From Lysobacterales bacterium (lineage in GTDB: Bacteria > Pseudomonadota > Gammaproteobacteria > Xanthomonadales > SZUA-36), in assembly GCA_029935455.1 (NCBI GenBank), contig JAOZKI010000016.1, positions 2,437 through 42,435 of the forward strand: a stretch of 39,999 nucleotides of DNA, in the 5' to 3' direction. The first letter of the stretch is position 1, and each line of letters opens with the position of its first letter. The translations under genes and the position numbers were made by a program. The notes beneath the pieces were generated by a model, which was not told the DNA's origin, searched no databases, and saw only the letters and a list, made by a program, of their open reading frames with translations. Below are positions 1 to 8,695 of this stretch, one piece after another.

Positions 1-151
1 AGGGGAAAACCGACCACACAGCCTTCACAGTCCATGCACAGCCGGTTCACGGGCGCCGCTGAAAATACGCCTGCGCCACTGATTAGCGCACCCTGTCCGG
101 ACGGCCTTGTCGCTCCGGGCCCGGATTAAACATAACTGGAGAATTAGCGAC

Positions 152-652
152 ATGACATTCCGTAAACCTGCCCTGCTCGCGCTGGCTGCTACCGCCGCCC
201 TTAGCGTTTTTTCATCCGCTTTTGCCCACGACCATGGCAACGAAAAAGACATCGTTGACACGGCCGTAGCAGCGGGAAGTTTCAACACGCTGGCCGCTGC
301 CCTGCAAGCCGCTGACCTGGTCGACACGCTGAAAAGCGCCGGCCCCTTCACGGTCTTCGCGCCAACCGATGATGCCTTCGCGAAGCTGCCGGCCGGTACG
401 GTGGAAACGCTGCTGAAGCCGGAAAACAAAGACCAGCTGGTGGCCATCCTCACCTACCACGTGGTGAGCGGTAAGGTACTTGCTGCCGATGTGGTGAAAC
501 TGGATTCGGCCACCACGGTGAACGGCCAGGACGTGAGCATCACGGTCGACGGCGGTACGGTGAAAGTCAACGATGCCACCGTCACGGCCACGGACATCAT
601 GACCAGCAATGGCGTGATTCACGTGATCGACTCGGTCATTCTGCCGCAGTAA
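152..652 (+). CDS. Secreted fasciclin (FAS1) domain protein
   Basis: This is a 166-residue protein with an N-terminal Sec signal peptide (residues 1 to about 24, ending in SSAFA) followed by a single FAS1 domain. The FAS1 hallmarks are visible: DIVDTA near residue 33, then [15 protein letters not shown] around 66-80, the YHVVSGK strand near 102-108, and the closing [13 protein letters not shown] at the C-terminus. FAS1 domains are extracellular or periplasmic adhesion or carbohydrate-binding modules; the exact role here is unknown. The ATG at 152 was chosen over upstream in-frame codons because it begins the signal peptide and follows a GGAG ribosome site at 138-141. A strong terminator follows directly, so it is probably monocistronic. 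Confidence 0.93.
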   Translation: MTFRKPALLALAATAALSVFSSAFAHDHGNEKDIVDTAVAAGSFNTLAAALQAADLVDTLKSAGPFTVFAPTDDAFAKLPAGTVETLLKPENKDQLVAILTYHVVSGKVLAADVVKLDSATTVNGQDVSITVDGGTVKVNDATVTATDIMTSNGVIHVIDSVILPQ

Positions 653-680
653 CACTGACAGCGCAGAACGAGACAGAAAA

Positions 681-705
681 GCCCGCCTTCTGGCGGGCTT
701 TTTTT
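681..705 (+). terminator. Intrinsic terminator after the fasciclin gene
   Basis: A 7-bp perfect stem, GCCCGCC pairing with GGCGGGC, closes a TTCT loop and is followed by seven T residues. It ends the fasciclin transcript. The stop codon of the opposite-strand gene (704-706) lies in the T tract, and the A run on the other side may let it work in both directions. Confidence 0.9.
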
Positions 706-1570
706 AGGGGCACGGACTCCGGGGCCAGATCGTATCCAGGGGCACCGCAGCAGGGCCAATGGCACCTTGAGCCTGTAACGCGTTCACAACGCGATTCAGC
801 GCCCCAGCCGGACGTCGCCAACTGCCTGACCAGCGCACTGTCTGCAACCAGGCCTCGACTTGTGACTCCTGCAAGCCATAGCGCGCGGCCAGCTCACCGG
901 CTGCGCCACGACGCCTTTGCAAGCGCCAGGCGCTGGCCACTACCCCATGCAGCAGCGGGCGCCATAGATCCCGGTAGCGCGCATAGGCCTGCGGCTGCAC
1001 GCTAAACACGAAAGCGGGCCATGGCGCAGCGCGAATGCCAATGCGTCGAAACTCCCCGGCATCCACCAGCGGCTGGGTCATGGTCTTTTCCCACAGGAAG
1101 ACCTCCGCGTCGGAACGGGCGAAGGCCTGACGGGCACCGGCCAGAGAACCAACCGTTTGGAAACGCATGCCCTGCAGGCTGAAACCCCGCGCCAGGGCAT
1201 CCACGATAGCGATCAGATGCGAGCCGGAACCCTCCCGACTAATGGCAACGGTCCGCCCGGCCAGTTCCCTGGGGTCCTTGATCGAGCTGGCAGCCGGCAC
1301 ATGAATCCCCCACTCCAGTGGCGTGGATACATAGACCTTGAGCAGCCGGTTGCCACTGCCGCGGAGCACATCCAGCACCGCCCCCTCGGTGAGCAACAAG
1401 GCGGCATGGACTTCCCGCTTCGCCAGCGCTGAACACATGGCACCGGTACCTCCGGGCACCTCCTGGAAGGACAGCTTCAGCCCCAGCTTCTGATACAGGC
1501 CTTCCTGCGCCGCCAACTCCCAGGGATAGTTGAAGTGCTCTGGTACTCCAGCAATACGTAGATGCGTCAT
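704..1570 (-). CDS. Solo SsuA/THI5-like substrate-binding protein
   Basis: This 288-residue protein has the fold signature of NitT/TauT/SsuA (NMT1/THI5-like) periplasmic-binding proteins. It opens with LRIAGVPEHFNYPWELAAQEGLYQKLGL, written here in part as VPEHFNYPWELAAQEGLY, has PGGTGAMCSALAKREV near residues 40-55, and DPRELAGRTVAISREGSGS near 100-118. There is no signal peptide or lipobox, and no ABC permease or ATPase lies nearby, so it may act in the cytoplasm as a sensor or enzyme-like binding protein instead of a transporter component. The ATG at 1570 is preceded by a strong GGGAGGA ribosome site, favouring it over an in-frame start 30 bases upstream. The ligand cannot be told from the sequence. 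Confidence 0.82.
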   Translation of the reverse strand: MTHLRIAGVPEHFNYPWELAAQEGLYQKLGLKLSFQEVPGGTGAMCSALAKREVHAALLLTEGAVLDVLRGSGNRLLKVYVSTPLEWGIHVPAASSIKDPRELAGRTVAISREGSGSHLIAIVDALARGFSLQGMRFQTVGSLAGARQAFARSDAEVFLWEKTMTQPLVDAGEFRRIGIRAAPWPAFVFSVQPQAYARYRDLWRPLLHGVVASAWRLQRRRGAAGELAARYGLQESQVEAWLQTVRWSGSWRRPAGALNRVVNALQAQGAIGPAAVPLDTIWPRSPCP

Positions 1571-1641
1571 CAGATCCTCCCAGGCACCCAGTATAGGCAA
1601 GGTGGGCTATGATCAGGGTGTCTTCTTAAGCCGAGCCAGCC

Positions 1642-2958
1642 ATGCGCCTTCGACCATTGATCCTGTTGCTTGTCTTCTGCGGTCTGTTCCTGGGTACCTT
1701 CGCCCAAGCGAACGGGGACCGGGCCCTTAGCACCGCTGATCCTCACGTGCCGCTGGTGCAGCTGGATGTCATGCTGATGCCCATGACGGCAACGCAACTG
1801 CGTGTGGAGGCAAGCGCCTGGCAGGGCGAGTTGCAAAAAACCGCTCAGGCTTTTGCTGATCTTGAGCTGCGTATGCTGCAGCGTGAGCAGGAGGAAAGCA
1901 CGCCCGAGCGCCAGGCAGCCAATGAGGCGGATCTGGCTCAGTTGATCGACCTGGCCCGGGAGCGCGAGGCTCGTATCAAGCGGCTCAATCGCGTACTGGA
2001 CCAGATCACGCGCAAGGAGGGGCTCGACAAGGATCACAAGGAGCCAGCCGATGTCGCCTTGATGCGTCGCTATATCGCCAGCGTCAACGGCGTGCGCTCT
2101 GACGTGATCGACACGCGCACGTTGCTCAGCGCCACCACCGCCTGGTTCAAGGACCGGGAAGGCGGTATGCGCGTGGGCAAGGTCCTACTCACCCTGCTGC
2201 TGTTCATGTCAGGCTTTTGGTTTCTCGGCTATATGCTGGCCCGTGCCATCAACAAGGCCCTGGTGCTGTCCGGCCGGTCCTCACGCATGCTCACGCGCTT
2301 TAATCAGCGCAACCTGCCCCGCTTCATGCTGGTACTGGGCATCCTGTCCGGCATGGCTTATCTGGACATCAACATCACACCGCTGGTGGCCATGATTGGT
2401 GGCGCAAGTTTTATCGTCGCCTTTGCGCTGCAGGATACCCTGAGCAACTTCGCCAGTGGTCTGATGATCATGCTCTACAAGCCCTTCGACATGGGCGACT
2501 TCGTGAATGTGGCGGGCATTCAGGGAACGGTGCAGTCCATGACACTGGTGAGCACCACCATCTCAACCATCGACAACAAAGTCATCATGGTGCCCAACAA
2601 CTCCATCTGGGGCGACGTAATCACCAACTTTACCGGCGTGACGCAGCGTCGGGTGGACCTCGTGTTCGGCATCGGCTATCGCGATGACATGGCCAAGGCG
2701 GAGCGCATTCTCCGTGAATTGGCCACGGCCCATCCCAAAACGCTGGACGAACCGGAACCCGTGGTGAAACTGCACGAGCTCGCCGAGTCCTCGGTGAATT
2801 TTATTTGCCGACCCTGGGTGCGAACGGAGGATTACTGGGAGGTTCATTGGGATCTTACCCGTCAGGTCAAAGAGCGTTTTGATGCCGAAGGCGTGTCCAT
2901 TCCGTTCCCGCAACGGGACGTGCACCTGGTTGACACATCCAGCGCCCAGGGCGCCTAA
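1642..2958 (+). CDS. MscS-family mechanosensitive ion channel
   Basis: The 438-residue protein has a signal peptide (residues 1 to about 24) and a periplasmic helical region of about 140 residues rich in Glu, Gln and Arg, likely coiled coil. Transmembrane helices follow near residues 175-200 and 225-245. The pore-lining MscS TM3 is clear at about 247-275, with Ala/Gly-rich packing (AMIGGASFIVAFALQ) and the downstream LSNFASGLMIM segment. A beta domain follows, starting KPFDMGDFV and including IMVPNNSIWGDVITNF. MscS channels release solutes at hypo-osmotic shock. The extra N-terminal domain makes it larger than E. coli MscS (286 aa), as in YbdG/MscK-type relatives. It is divergent from the SsuA-like gene, with only 71 bases between starts. 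Confidence 0.92.
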   Translation: MRLRPLILLLVFCGLFLGTFAQANGDRALSTADPHVPLVQLDVMLMPMTATQLRVEASAWQGELQKTAQAFADLELRMLQREQEESTPERQAANEADLAQLIDLAREREARIKRLNRVLDQITRKEGLDKDHKEPADVALMRRYIASVNGVRSDVIDTRTLLSATTAWFKDREGGMRVGKVLLTLLLFMSGFWFLGYMLARAINKALVLSGRSSRMLTRFNQRNLPRFMLVLGILSGMAYLDINITPLVAMIGGASFIVAFALQDTLSNFASGLMIMLYKPFDMGDFVNVAGIQGTVQSMTLVSTTISTIDNKVIMVPNNSIWGDVITNFTGVTQRRVDLVFGIGYRDDMAKAERILRELATAHPKTLDEPEPVVKLHELAESSVNFICRPWVRTEDYWEVHWDLTRQVKERFDAEGVSIPFPQRDVHLVDTSSAQGA

Positions 2959-3025
2959 TCTTTTTTTTGACAACGAGACGCCGCACCCGGCCGGGGCTGC
3001 CAAGCGCCCCACGGGGCGCCGATGA

Positions 3026-3053
3026 TTGAAACTTGACGGCCAGCCGGTACACT
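3026..3053 (+). promoter_or_regulatory. Candidate sigma70 promoter of the first TonB receptor
   Basis: A TTGAAA hexamer at 3026-3031 and TACACT at 3048-3053 are separated by 16 bases and lie about 60 bases before the receptor start. The leader that follows contains a short GCCCC/GGGGC hairpin just before the coding region. Called by eye only. Confidence 0.5.
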
Positions 3054-3111
3054 CTCCCAAAATTCTTTTAAAACACCAACAAGCCCCCTCCGGGGCCTTA
3101 CCGAGCGAATA

Positions 3112-5202
3112 ATGAACCGCAAATCCACTCACCTGCCGCCACGGCATGCGGCCTACCGACTGTGCCACCATGGTCTAATCGCCTTGACGCTGCTGGGCAC
3201 CGCCATGCCACTTTTTGCGCACGATGAACGCGTTCTGGAAGAAGTGGTGGTCGAAGGGCGGCGACAGGTACTGGTTGGTGAAGCCCGCACCGCATCGGAA
3301 GGTGTTGTCAGCCAAGATGAATTGGCCTTGCGCCCCCTGCTGCGCCCCGGCGATTTGCTAGAAGCCGTGCCTGGTCTGATCGTGACCCAGCACAGCGGCT
3401 CCGGCAAATCGAATCAGATGTTTCTGCGCGGCTTCAACCTGGATCACGGCACGGACTTTGCCACCTGGGTTGACGGCATGCCGGTGAACATGCGTACCCA
3501 CGGCCATGGCCAGGGCTATACGGACATCAACTTTGTCATTCCCGAGACGGTGCGCACCATCGACTTCGTCAAAGGGCCCTATCATGCCGAACTGGGTGAC
3601 TTCAGTTCCGCTGGCGGCGCCCACATGCGCACCTTTGATGATCTGGGAGAGAACACGGCCAAACTGGGGCTGGGTGGTAACGGCTTTGCACGCCTGCTCC
3701 TGATGGGTGACACCCTGCTGGGTGATACGCGCTTCATGGGTGCCGTGGAAGCACAAAGCTACGACGGCCCCTGGACAGATATCGATGAGGACGTGCGTAA
3801 ATTCAACGGCCTGGCAAAGCTCAGCGGCGAGAGTGATATCAGCGCCTGGCATCTGACTGCCATGGCCTATGACAACCGTTGGAACTCGGCCGATCAAATT
3901 CCCGAGCGGGCCGTGCGCGAAGGTCTGATTGATGAACTCGGCTCCATCGACACCACGCTCGGCGGTGATTCACGGCGCGCCAGTCTGTCCTGGGGCTACG
4001 AGCACGAGCACATGACGCATCGCTCCGAATGGAGTGCCTATGTGATCGACTACCAGATGAATCTGTGGTCTAACTTTACCTATCTGCTGGACGACCCGGT
4101 GGATGGCGACCAGTTTCAGCAGTTTGATGAACGCACCATCTGGGGCGGCGCCTATCGACGCTTCTGGGTCACGGGCGCAGAGGAACACTTCCACCACTCC
4201 GCCGGCGTCGAAGTGCGCTACGACGACATCCATGATGTGGGACTTTACCGCACGCGGGAACGGCGGCGACTGAGCACGGTGCGTGAAGACTCGGTGGACG
4301 AGGCCAGCATCGGCATCTACTACGAACTGGCCTGGCGCATGTCGGACCGCTGGCGCTCCGTGCTCGGCATTCGCGGCGACTATTACCGCTTTGATGTACG
4401 TTCCGATTTGCCCGTCAACTCAGGCGATGACAGCGACAGTATTGTCAGCCCGAAAGCGAGCCTGATCTATAACGTGTCCGATCTGACCGAACTGTATCTC
4501 AGTGCCGGCTTCGGCTTCCATTCCAACGATGCGCGCGGCACCACCATCAGCATCGATCCGGCCAGCGGCGAGCCCGTCGACCCGGTCAACCCGCTGGTGC
4601 GCTCCAAGGGCGCAGAAATCGGCTTCAAATCGGTATGGCAGGACAGTTGGAACGTCTCCCTGGCCTTGTGGTACCTGGAACTGGATTCGGAGCTGCTGTT
4701 CGTGGGCGATGCCGGTACCACGGAAGCAGCGGGCAGCAGCCGCCGCTGGGGCGTTGAGTGGAATAACTTCTACGCGCTCGACGATGTCTGGAGCCTGGAA
4801 GCGGACTTTGCCTGGACCGACTCGGAATTCACCGACGCGCCCAGCAACGAGCGGGCCATCCCCGGCGCCCTGCCCTTTGTTGCCACCGGGGCCTTGAGCG
4901 CACGCTTTGAGAGCGGCTGGTTTGGCTCCTTCCGCCTGCGCTACTTCGATGGCGCACCCTTGATTGAAGACGACAGCGTCACCGGTCGCGACGCCACCAT
5001 GGCCAATCTGGCCCTGGGTTGGGGCAACGAGCGCTGGCAAATACAGGCCGATTTACTCAACCTGTTCGACAGCGACGATCGGGATATCCAGTACTACTAC
5101 GCTTCCCGGCTTGCGGGCGAGCCGCCTGCCGGCATTGAAGACGTGCACTACCACGTATTCGAACCCCGTCAGCTGCGCGTGTACGCCAGCCTGAAGTTCT
5201 GA
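3112..5202 (+). CDS. TonB-dependent outer-membrane receptor
   Basis: This 696-residue protein has a signal sequence ending around FAHDE (residue 40), a Ton-box-like EEVVVEGRR, and a plug domain (about 50-165) with RPGDLLEAVPGLIV and FLRGFNLDHGTDFATWVDG. A 22-strand beta barrel follows and ends in the classic terminal aromatic (YASLKF). A His/Gly-rich plug motif, MRTHGHGQGYTD, is typical of one common proteobacterial subfamily whose substrate is not established. It imports a scarce ligand across the outer membrane using TonB/ExbBD energy; those genes are not in the window. No enzyme gene linked to it suggests the ligand. Confidence 0.94.
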   Translation: MNRKSTHLPPRHAAYRLCHHGLIALTLLGTAMPLFAHDERVLEEVVVEGRRQVLVGEARTASEGVVSQDELALRPLLRPGDLLEAVPGLIVTQHSGSGKSNQMFLRGFNLDHGTDFATWVDGMPVNMRTHGHGQGYTDINFVIPETVRTIDFVKGPYHAELGDFSSAGGAHMRTFDDLGENTAKLGLGGNGFARLLLMGDTLLGDTRFMGAVEAQSYDGPWTDIDEDVRKFNGLAKLSGESDISAWHLTAMAYDNRWNSADQIPERAVREGLIDELGSIDTTLGGDSRRASLSWGYEHEHMTHRSEWSAYVIDYQMNLWSNFTYLLDDPVDGDQFQQFDERTIWGGAYRRFWVTGAEEHFHHSAGVEVRYDDIHDVGLYRTRERRRLSTVREDSVDEASIGIYYELAWRMSDRWRSVLGIRGDYYRFDVRSDLPVNSGDDSDSIVSPKASLIYNVSDLTELYLSAGFGFHSNDARGTTISIDPASGEPVDPVNPLVRSKGAEIGFKSVWQDSWNVSLALWYLELDSELLFVGDAGTTEAAGSSRRWGVEWNNFYALDDVWSLEADFAWTDSEFTDAPSNERAIPGALPFVATGALSARFESGWFGSFRLRYFDGAPLIEDDSVTGRDATMANLALGWGNERWQIQADLLNLFDSDDRDIQYYYASRLAGEPPAGIEDVHYHVFEPRQLRVYASLKF

Positions 5203-5310
5203 ACCCCACGGTCTGCCCCGCGGGGTCAGACGGAGCGGATACAAGCTTCAGGCGCCCAATTCGGGTATGCTACGCGGTTTTCCTGACGGGCCAGCCAGGC
5301 TGTAGGCAAA

Positions 5311-6522
5311 GTGAACGAGAAGCAATCTTTCAAGCCCGAGCGACTGGGCATCATGGGGGGCGGCCAGCTGGGCATGTTTCTGTGCCAGGAGGCCAGCAAG
5401 CTGGGCTTTCACAGCACGATCCTGGAAGCCAATCCGGCCGGCTCCGCCGTGCCCTATGCGGATCAGGTGATCACCGCTGGGCTGGGTGACCTGGAGGCGG
5501 TCCAGCAGCTGATCGATGCCAGCGATGTAATTACCTTCGAGCTGGAAGCCATTCCTGACGAATCCCTGGCCCTGCTGGATCAGGCCGTGGCCGCCGGCAA
5601 GCTCCAGGTCTATCCCGATACCCGCACGCTCTCGCGCTTCAAGGACAAGGGCATTCAAAAGGCCTGGCTGGAAGAGACCGGTCTGCCCACCCTGCCCTAT
5701 CTGACAGTAGTTCAGGGGCAGATGCCAGACGCGCTGGGCCAGGACCCCTGGACGCTGCCGGTGGTGCAAAAGGCCCACCGCGGCGGCTATGACGGCAAGG
5801 GGGTGCAGTTACTGCGCACGGAGGCCGACCTGGCCGGGCTGTGGGCCGTCCCCAGTTACCTGGAGCCGGCGCTCGACCCCTGCCTGGAGATTGGCGTGGT
5901 GGTGGCACGGGGTCGCGATGGTGAACTGCAATGCTACCCGCCGGTCTCCATGGATTTTGATGCGCGCTATAACGCCGTGCACGCGGTCAGCAGCCCGGCT
6001 GAGGTGGCACCGGAACTGGTCGCCCGCTGTGAGCAGATAGCGCGTCAGGCCATCGCCAGCCTGGACACGCCCGGTGTTTTTGCCGTGGAGCTGTTCGTTG
6101 ATCCGGCCGGCGAGGTGACCATAAACGAGATTTCACCGCGTGTTCATAATTCCGGTCACCTGGGTCTGGAAGGCTTCGAGCATTCCCAATTCGAGCAGCA
6201 TGTACGCGCGGTCATGGGGCTACCACTGGCGCCGATCACGGCCGCCGCGGACGCCGCCGTAATGGTGAATATTCTTTACGACGAAGGGCTGAAGGCGGCC
6301 TGTGCGCCCACCCCCGGGGTGGAACATCGCCCGGGTGACTGCCCGGTTGCCATTCACTGGTACGGCAAGAGCACCGGCCAGGCCGGGCGCAAGATGGGGC
6401 ATTTGACCGCACTGGCGGCCGACACAAGCCGCGCTCGCGCCGCCGCCGAGCAGACCCTGCAATCGCTATTCAACAGCAACAAGGCTCCCGCAGAGCCCGG
6501 CAAGGAGACCCAGACATCATGA
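5311..6522 (+). CDS. purK: N5-carboxyaminoimidazole ribonucleotide synthase (PurK)
   Basis: PurK is an ATP-grasp enzyme that carboxylates AIR with bicarbonate and ATP to give N5-CAIR in purine synthesis. The 403-residue product shows the N-terminal [10 protein letters not shown] loop, the ATP-grasp signature HRGGYDGKG, and the C-terminal [11 protein letters not shown] segment with [13 protein letters not shown]. The start is a GTG at 5311: no upstream ATG fits, and the first internal ATG lies inside the conserved glycine loop. It overlaps purE by four bases (ATGA), giving translational coupling. PurK makes the substrate used by PurE, so the order matches the pathway. Confidence 0.97.
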   Translation: MNEKQSFKPERLGIMGGGQLGMFLCQEASKLGFHSTILEANPAGSAVPYADQVITAGLGDLEAVQQLIDASDVITFELEAIPDESLALLDQAVAAGKLQVYPDTRTLSRFKDKGIQKAWLEETGLPTLPYLTVVQGQMPDALGQDPWTLPVVQKAHRGGYDGKGVQLLRTEADLAGLWAVPSYLEPALDPCLEIGVVVARGRDGELQCYPPVSMDFDARYNAVHAVSSPAEVAPELVARCEQIARQAIASLDTPGVFAVELFVDPAGEVTINEISPRVHNSGHLGLEGFEHSQFEQHVRAVMGLPLAPITAAADAAVMVNILYDEGLKAACAPTPGVEHRPGDCPVAIHWYGKSTGQAGRKMGHLTALAADTSRARAAAEQTLQSLFNSNKAPAEPGKETQTS

Positions 6523-7037
6523 GCGACAATGCCACCCACGCCCGCGTCGGTATTATCATGGGCAGCGATTCGGACCTGCCCGTGATGAGTAAGGCCGCTA
6601 CGCTGCTGGATGAGCTGCAGGTCAGCTACGAGCTAACCGTGGTCAGCGCCCATCGCACGCCAGATCGACTGTATGAATATGCCCGGGATGCGGAGCAGCG
6701 CGGCTTGCGGGTGATCATCGCCGGTGCCGGCGGTGCGGCGCATCTACCCGGCATGGTGGCAGCCATCAGCCCGCTGCCAGTGGTCGGTGTACCGGTCAGT
6801 GCAACCTGCCTGGCGGGTGAGGACGCCCTGCTGTCCATCGTCCAGATGCCGGCCGGCGTTCCCGTGGCCACGGTCGCCATTGATAACGCCAGCAACGCGG
6901 GCATTCTGGCCGCGCAAATGCTCTCCACCGGCGATGCGCAGCTGCGCGACCGCATCCGCGCCTACAAAGCCAGCCTGGAGCAATTGGTGCTGGCCAAGGC
7001 AGAACGTGTGGCACGCAGCAGCGGTGAGGACCGCTAG
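6519..7037 (+). CDS. purE: N5-CAIR mutase (PurE, class I)
   Basis: PurE converts N5-CAIR to CAIR in de novo purine synthesis. The 172-residue product has the class I signature: [10 protein letters not shown] near the N-terminus, the active-site region [13 protein letters not shown] with its catalytic His, the [11 protein letters not shown] phosphate-binding loop and [18 protein letters not shown]. It begins within the purK stop codon and has an AAGGAG ribosome site in the end of purK. The usual class I stretch after PVSA reads [11 protein letters not shown], a mild variation. A pathway partner (PurK) immediately upstream supports the class I assignment. Confidence 0.97.
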   Translation: MSDNATHARVGIIMGSDSDLPVMSKAATLLDELQVSYELTVVSAHRTPDRLYEYARDAEQRGLRVIIAGAGGAAHLPGMVAAISPLPVVGVPVSATCLAGEDALLSIVQMPAGVPVATVAIDNASNAGILAAQMLSTGDAQLRDRIRAYKASLEQLVLAKAERVARSSGEDR

Positions 7038-7110
7038 CAGCGCCGCCCCGGGCTAAAAGCCCCTGTCAGCACCGCGATGGCTCCCGCCACCGCGGCCCGC
7101 CTGTTCGGCC

Positions 7111-8676
7111 CTAACCGCCCGCCGGATAGCTATAGCTACTGAGAAATCCCAGCGGCAGCCCGGAGAAGGTGTACAGCAGCAGGAATCCGGTCCAGAGCAC
7201 CAGGAAGGTGATCGAGTACGGCAGCATCATGGCCGCCAGGGTGCCAATGCCCGTGCCCTTCACATAGCGCTGGCAGTAAATCACCACCAGGGGGAAATAC
7301 GGCATCAGCGGCGTAATGATATTGGTGCTGGAATCCCCCACGCGATAGGCGGCCTGGGTCAGATCCGGGGAAATTCCCAGCGTCATGAGCATGGGCACGA
7401 AGATCGGTGCCAGCAGCCCCCACTTGCCACTGGCCGAGCCAACGAAAATATTGACGAAACCGGTGAGCAGCACAATCCCGATGATGGTGACCTGCCAGGG
7501 TAGCGCCAGCGCCTTGAGCAATGCCGCACCCTCGAGCGCCAACAAGGCACCCAAGTTGGAGGCTCCAAAGGCGTACACGAACTGGGCGATGAAGAACATG
7601 ATGACCAGGTAGTAAGCCATCTGCCCCATGGCATTGGTCATGCCCGCAATCATGTCCTTACTGCTTTTGATGGTCCCGGCCACCAGCCCGTACACCACGC
7701 CGGGAATCAGGAATAGCAGGAAGATCAGCGTCACAATCGAACGCATGATCGGCGCATCACCCTTGACCAGATCACCCTCGGCATTGCGCCAGGCAGAATC
7801 CGCCGGCAGCGCCGTAATGACCACCAAGGCGAGGCCAGCCAGCATGACCGCCACGGCCGTCCACATGCCCTTGCGCTCCAAGGGGGTGAGCGATTCCATC
7901 TTGGGCAGGTCATCCAGATCCCCATCCACCGCCGTACCGCGCAGCCGGGGTTCCACCACCTTATCGGTGAGATACCAGCCTACGGCCACGATCAGCAGCG
8001 ATGAGACAGCGGTAAAGAAGTAGTTATTAAGCGGGTTGAGAACGATCGCCGGATCAAGAATCCGGGCTCCCGCTTGCGTCAGTGATTGCAGCATTGGATC
8101 TAACGATGACGGGGCCGGATTGGCGGAAAAGCCCCCGGACACACCCGCAAAAGCGGCCGCAATACCCGCCAGCGGATGGCGCCCGGCCACATAGAAGATC
8201 AGGCCGCCCAGGGGAATCACCAGCACATAGCCTGCATCAACCGCCGAGTGGCTGATAACGCCGACAAAAATCACTATGGGCGTGAGCAGCGCCTTGGGCG
8301 CTACACCCATCAAAGCCCGCAGGCTCGTATTGATAAAGCCCGAATGTTCAGCCACGCCGATTCCAAGCATGGCCACGAGCACGACTCCCACAGGCCCGAA
8401 GCCGGAGAAGTTGGTCACCAGCGAGGACGTAAAGGTGGTAATGGCTGAACCGGTCAGCTGATTATTGACCACGATGGGCAGGCCCGTCCGCGGATCAATG
8501 ACCTCAAAGCTCACATAGGACAGCAGCCAGGACAGTATCCAGACCACGAACAGCAACGCCACGAACAGCATGGCCGGGTCAGGTATGCGGTTGCCGATAC
8601 GTTCCACCGCAGCGAGAAACCCGGTCTGGGGCGGCGAGACGTCAGGCGTTTGATCGTTGGCATTCGTGTCCGTCAT
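7111..8676 (-). CDS. AbgT-family transporter (distal copy)
   Basis: This 521-residue integral membrane protein belongs to the AbgT family (AbgT, MtrF, YdaH). Family features include the N-terminal RIGNRIPDPAMLF segment, the HPLAGIAAAFAGVSGGFSAN block and the C-terminal GDSSTNIITPLMPYFPLVV motif. Characterised members import p-aminobenzoyl-glutamate or export sulfonamide-type antimetabolites using ion gradients; the substrate here is unknown. Its AAGGAG ribosome site lies at the end of the gap that follows the upstream paralogue, only 19 bases after that gene's stop. It is the last gene of a three-gene operon and converges on purE. Confidence 0.93.
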   Translation of the reverse strand: MTDTNANDQTPDVSPPQTGFLAAVERIGNRIPDPAMLFVALLFVVWILSWLLSYVSFEVIDPRTGLPIVVNNQLTGSAITTFTSSLVTNFSGFGPVGVVLVAMLGIGVAEHSGFINTSLRALMGVAPKALLTPIVIFVGVISHSAVDAGYVLVIPLGGLIFYVAGRHPLAGIAAAFAGVSGGFSANPAPSSLDPMLQSLTQAGARILDPAIVLNPLNNYFFTAVSSLLIVAVGWYLTDKVVEPRLRGTAVDGDLDDLPKMESLTPLERKGMWTAVAVMLAGLALVVITALPADSAWRNAEGDLVKGDAPIMRSIVTLIFLLFLIPGVVYGLVAGTIKSSKDMIAGMTNAMGQMAYYLVIMFFIAQFVYAFGASNLGALLALEGAALLKALALPWQVTIIGIVLLTGFVNIFVGSASGKWGLLAPIFVPMLMTLGISPDLTQAAYRVGDSSTNIITPLMPYFPLVVIYCQRYVKGTGIGTLAAMMLPYSITFLVLWTGFLLLYTFSGLPLGFLSSYSYPAGG

Positions 8677-8695
8677 GGGGACTCCTTGCTGGTTG

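Noticed and set aside
2995-3020. Hairpin GCGCCCC/GGGGCGC between the MscS and TonB receptor genes
   Set aside because: It has a good stem but no T run after it, so it is not called a terminator.
5211-5231. Near-palindrome after the first TonB receptor
   Set aside because: It could form a hairpin ending the receptor transcript, but no T run follows and one position is mismatched.
7050-7062. Short GGGCT/AGCCC hairpin between purE and the AbgT operon
   Set aside because: Only 5 bp with no T tract; too weak to call.
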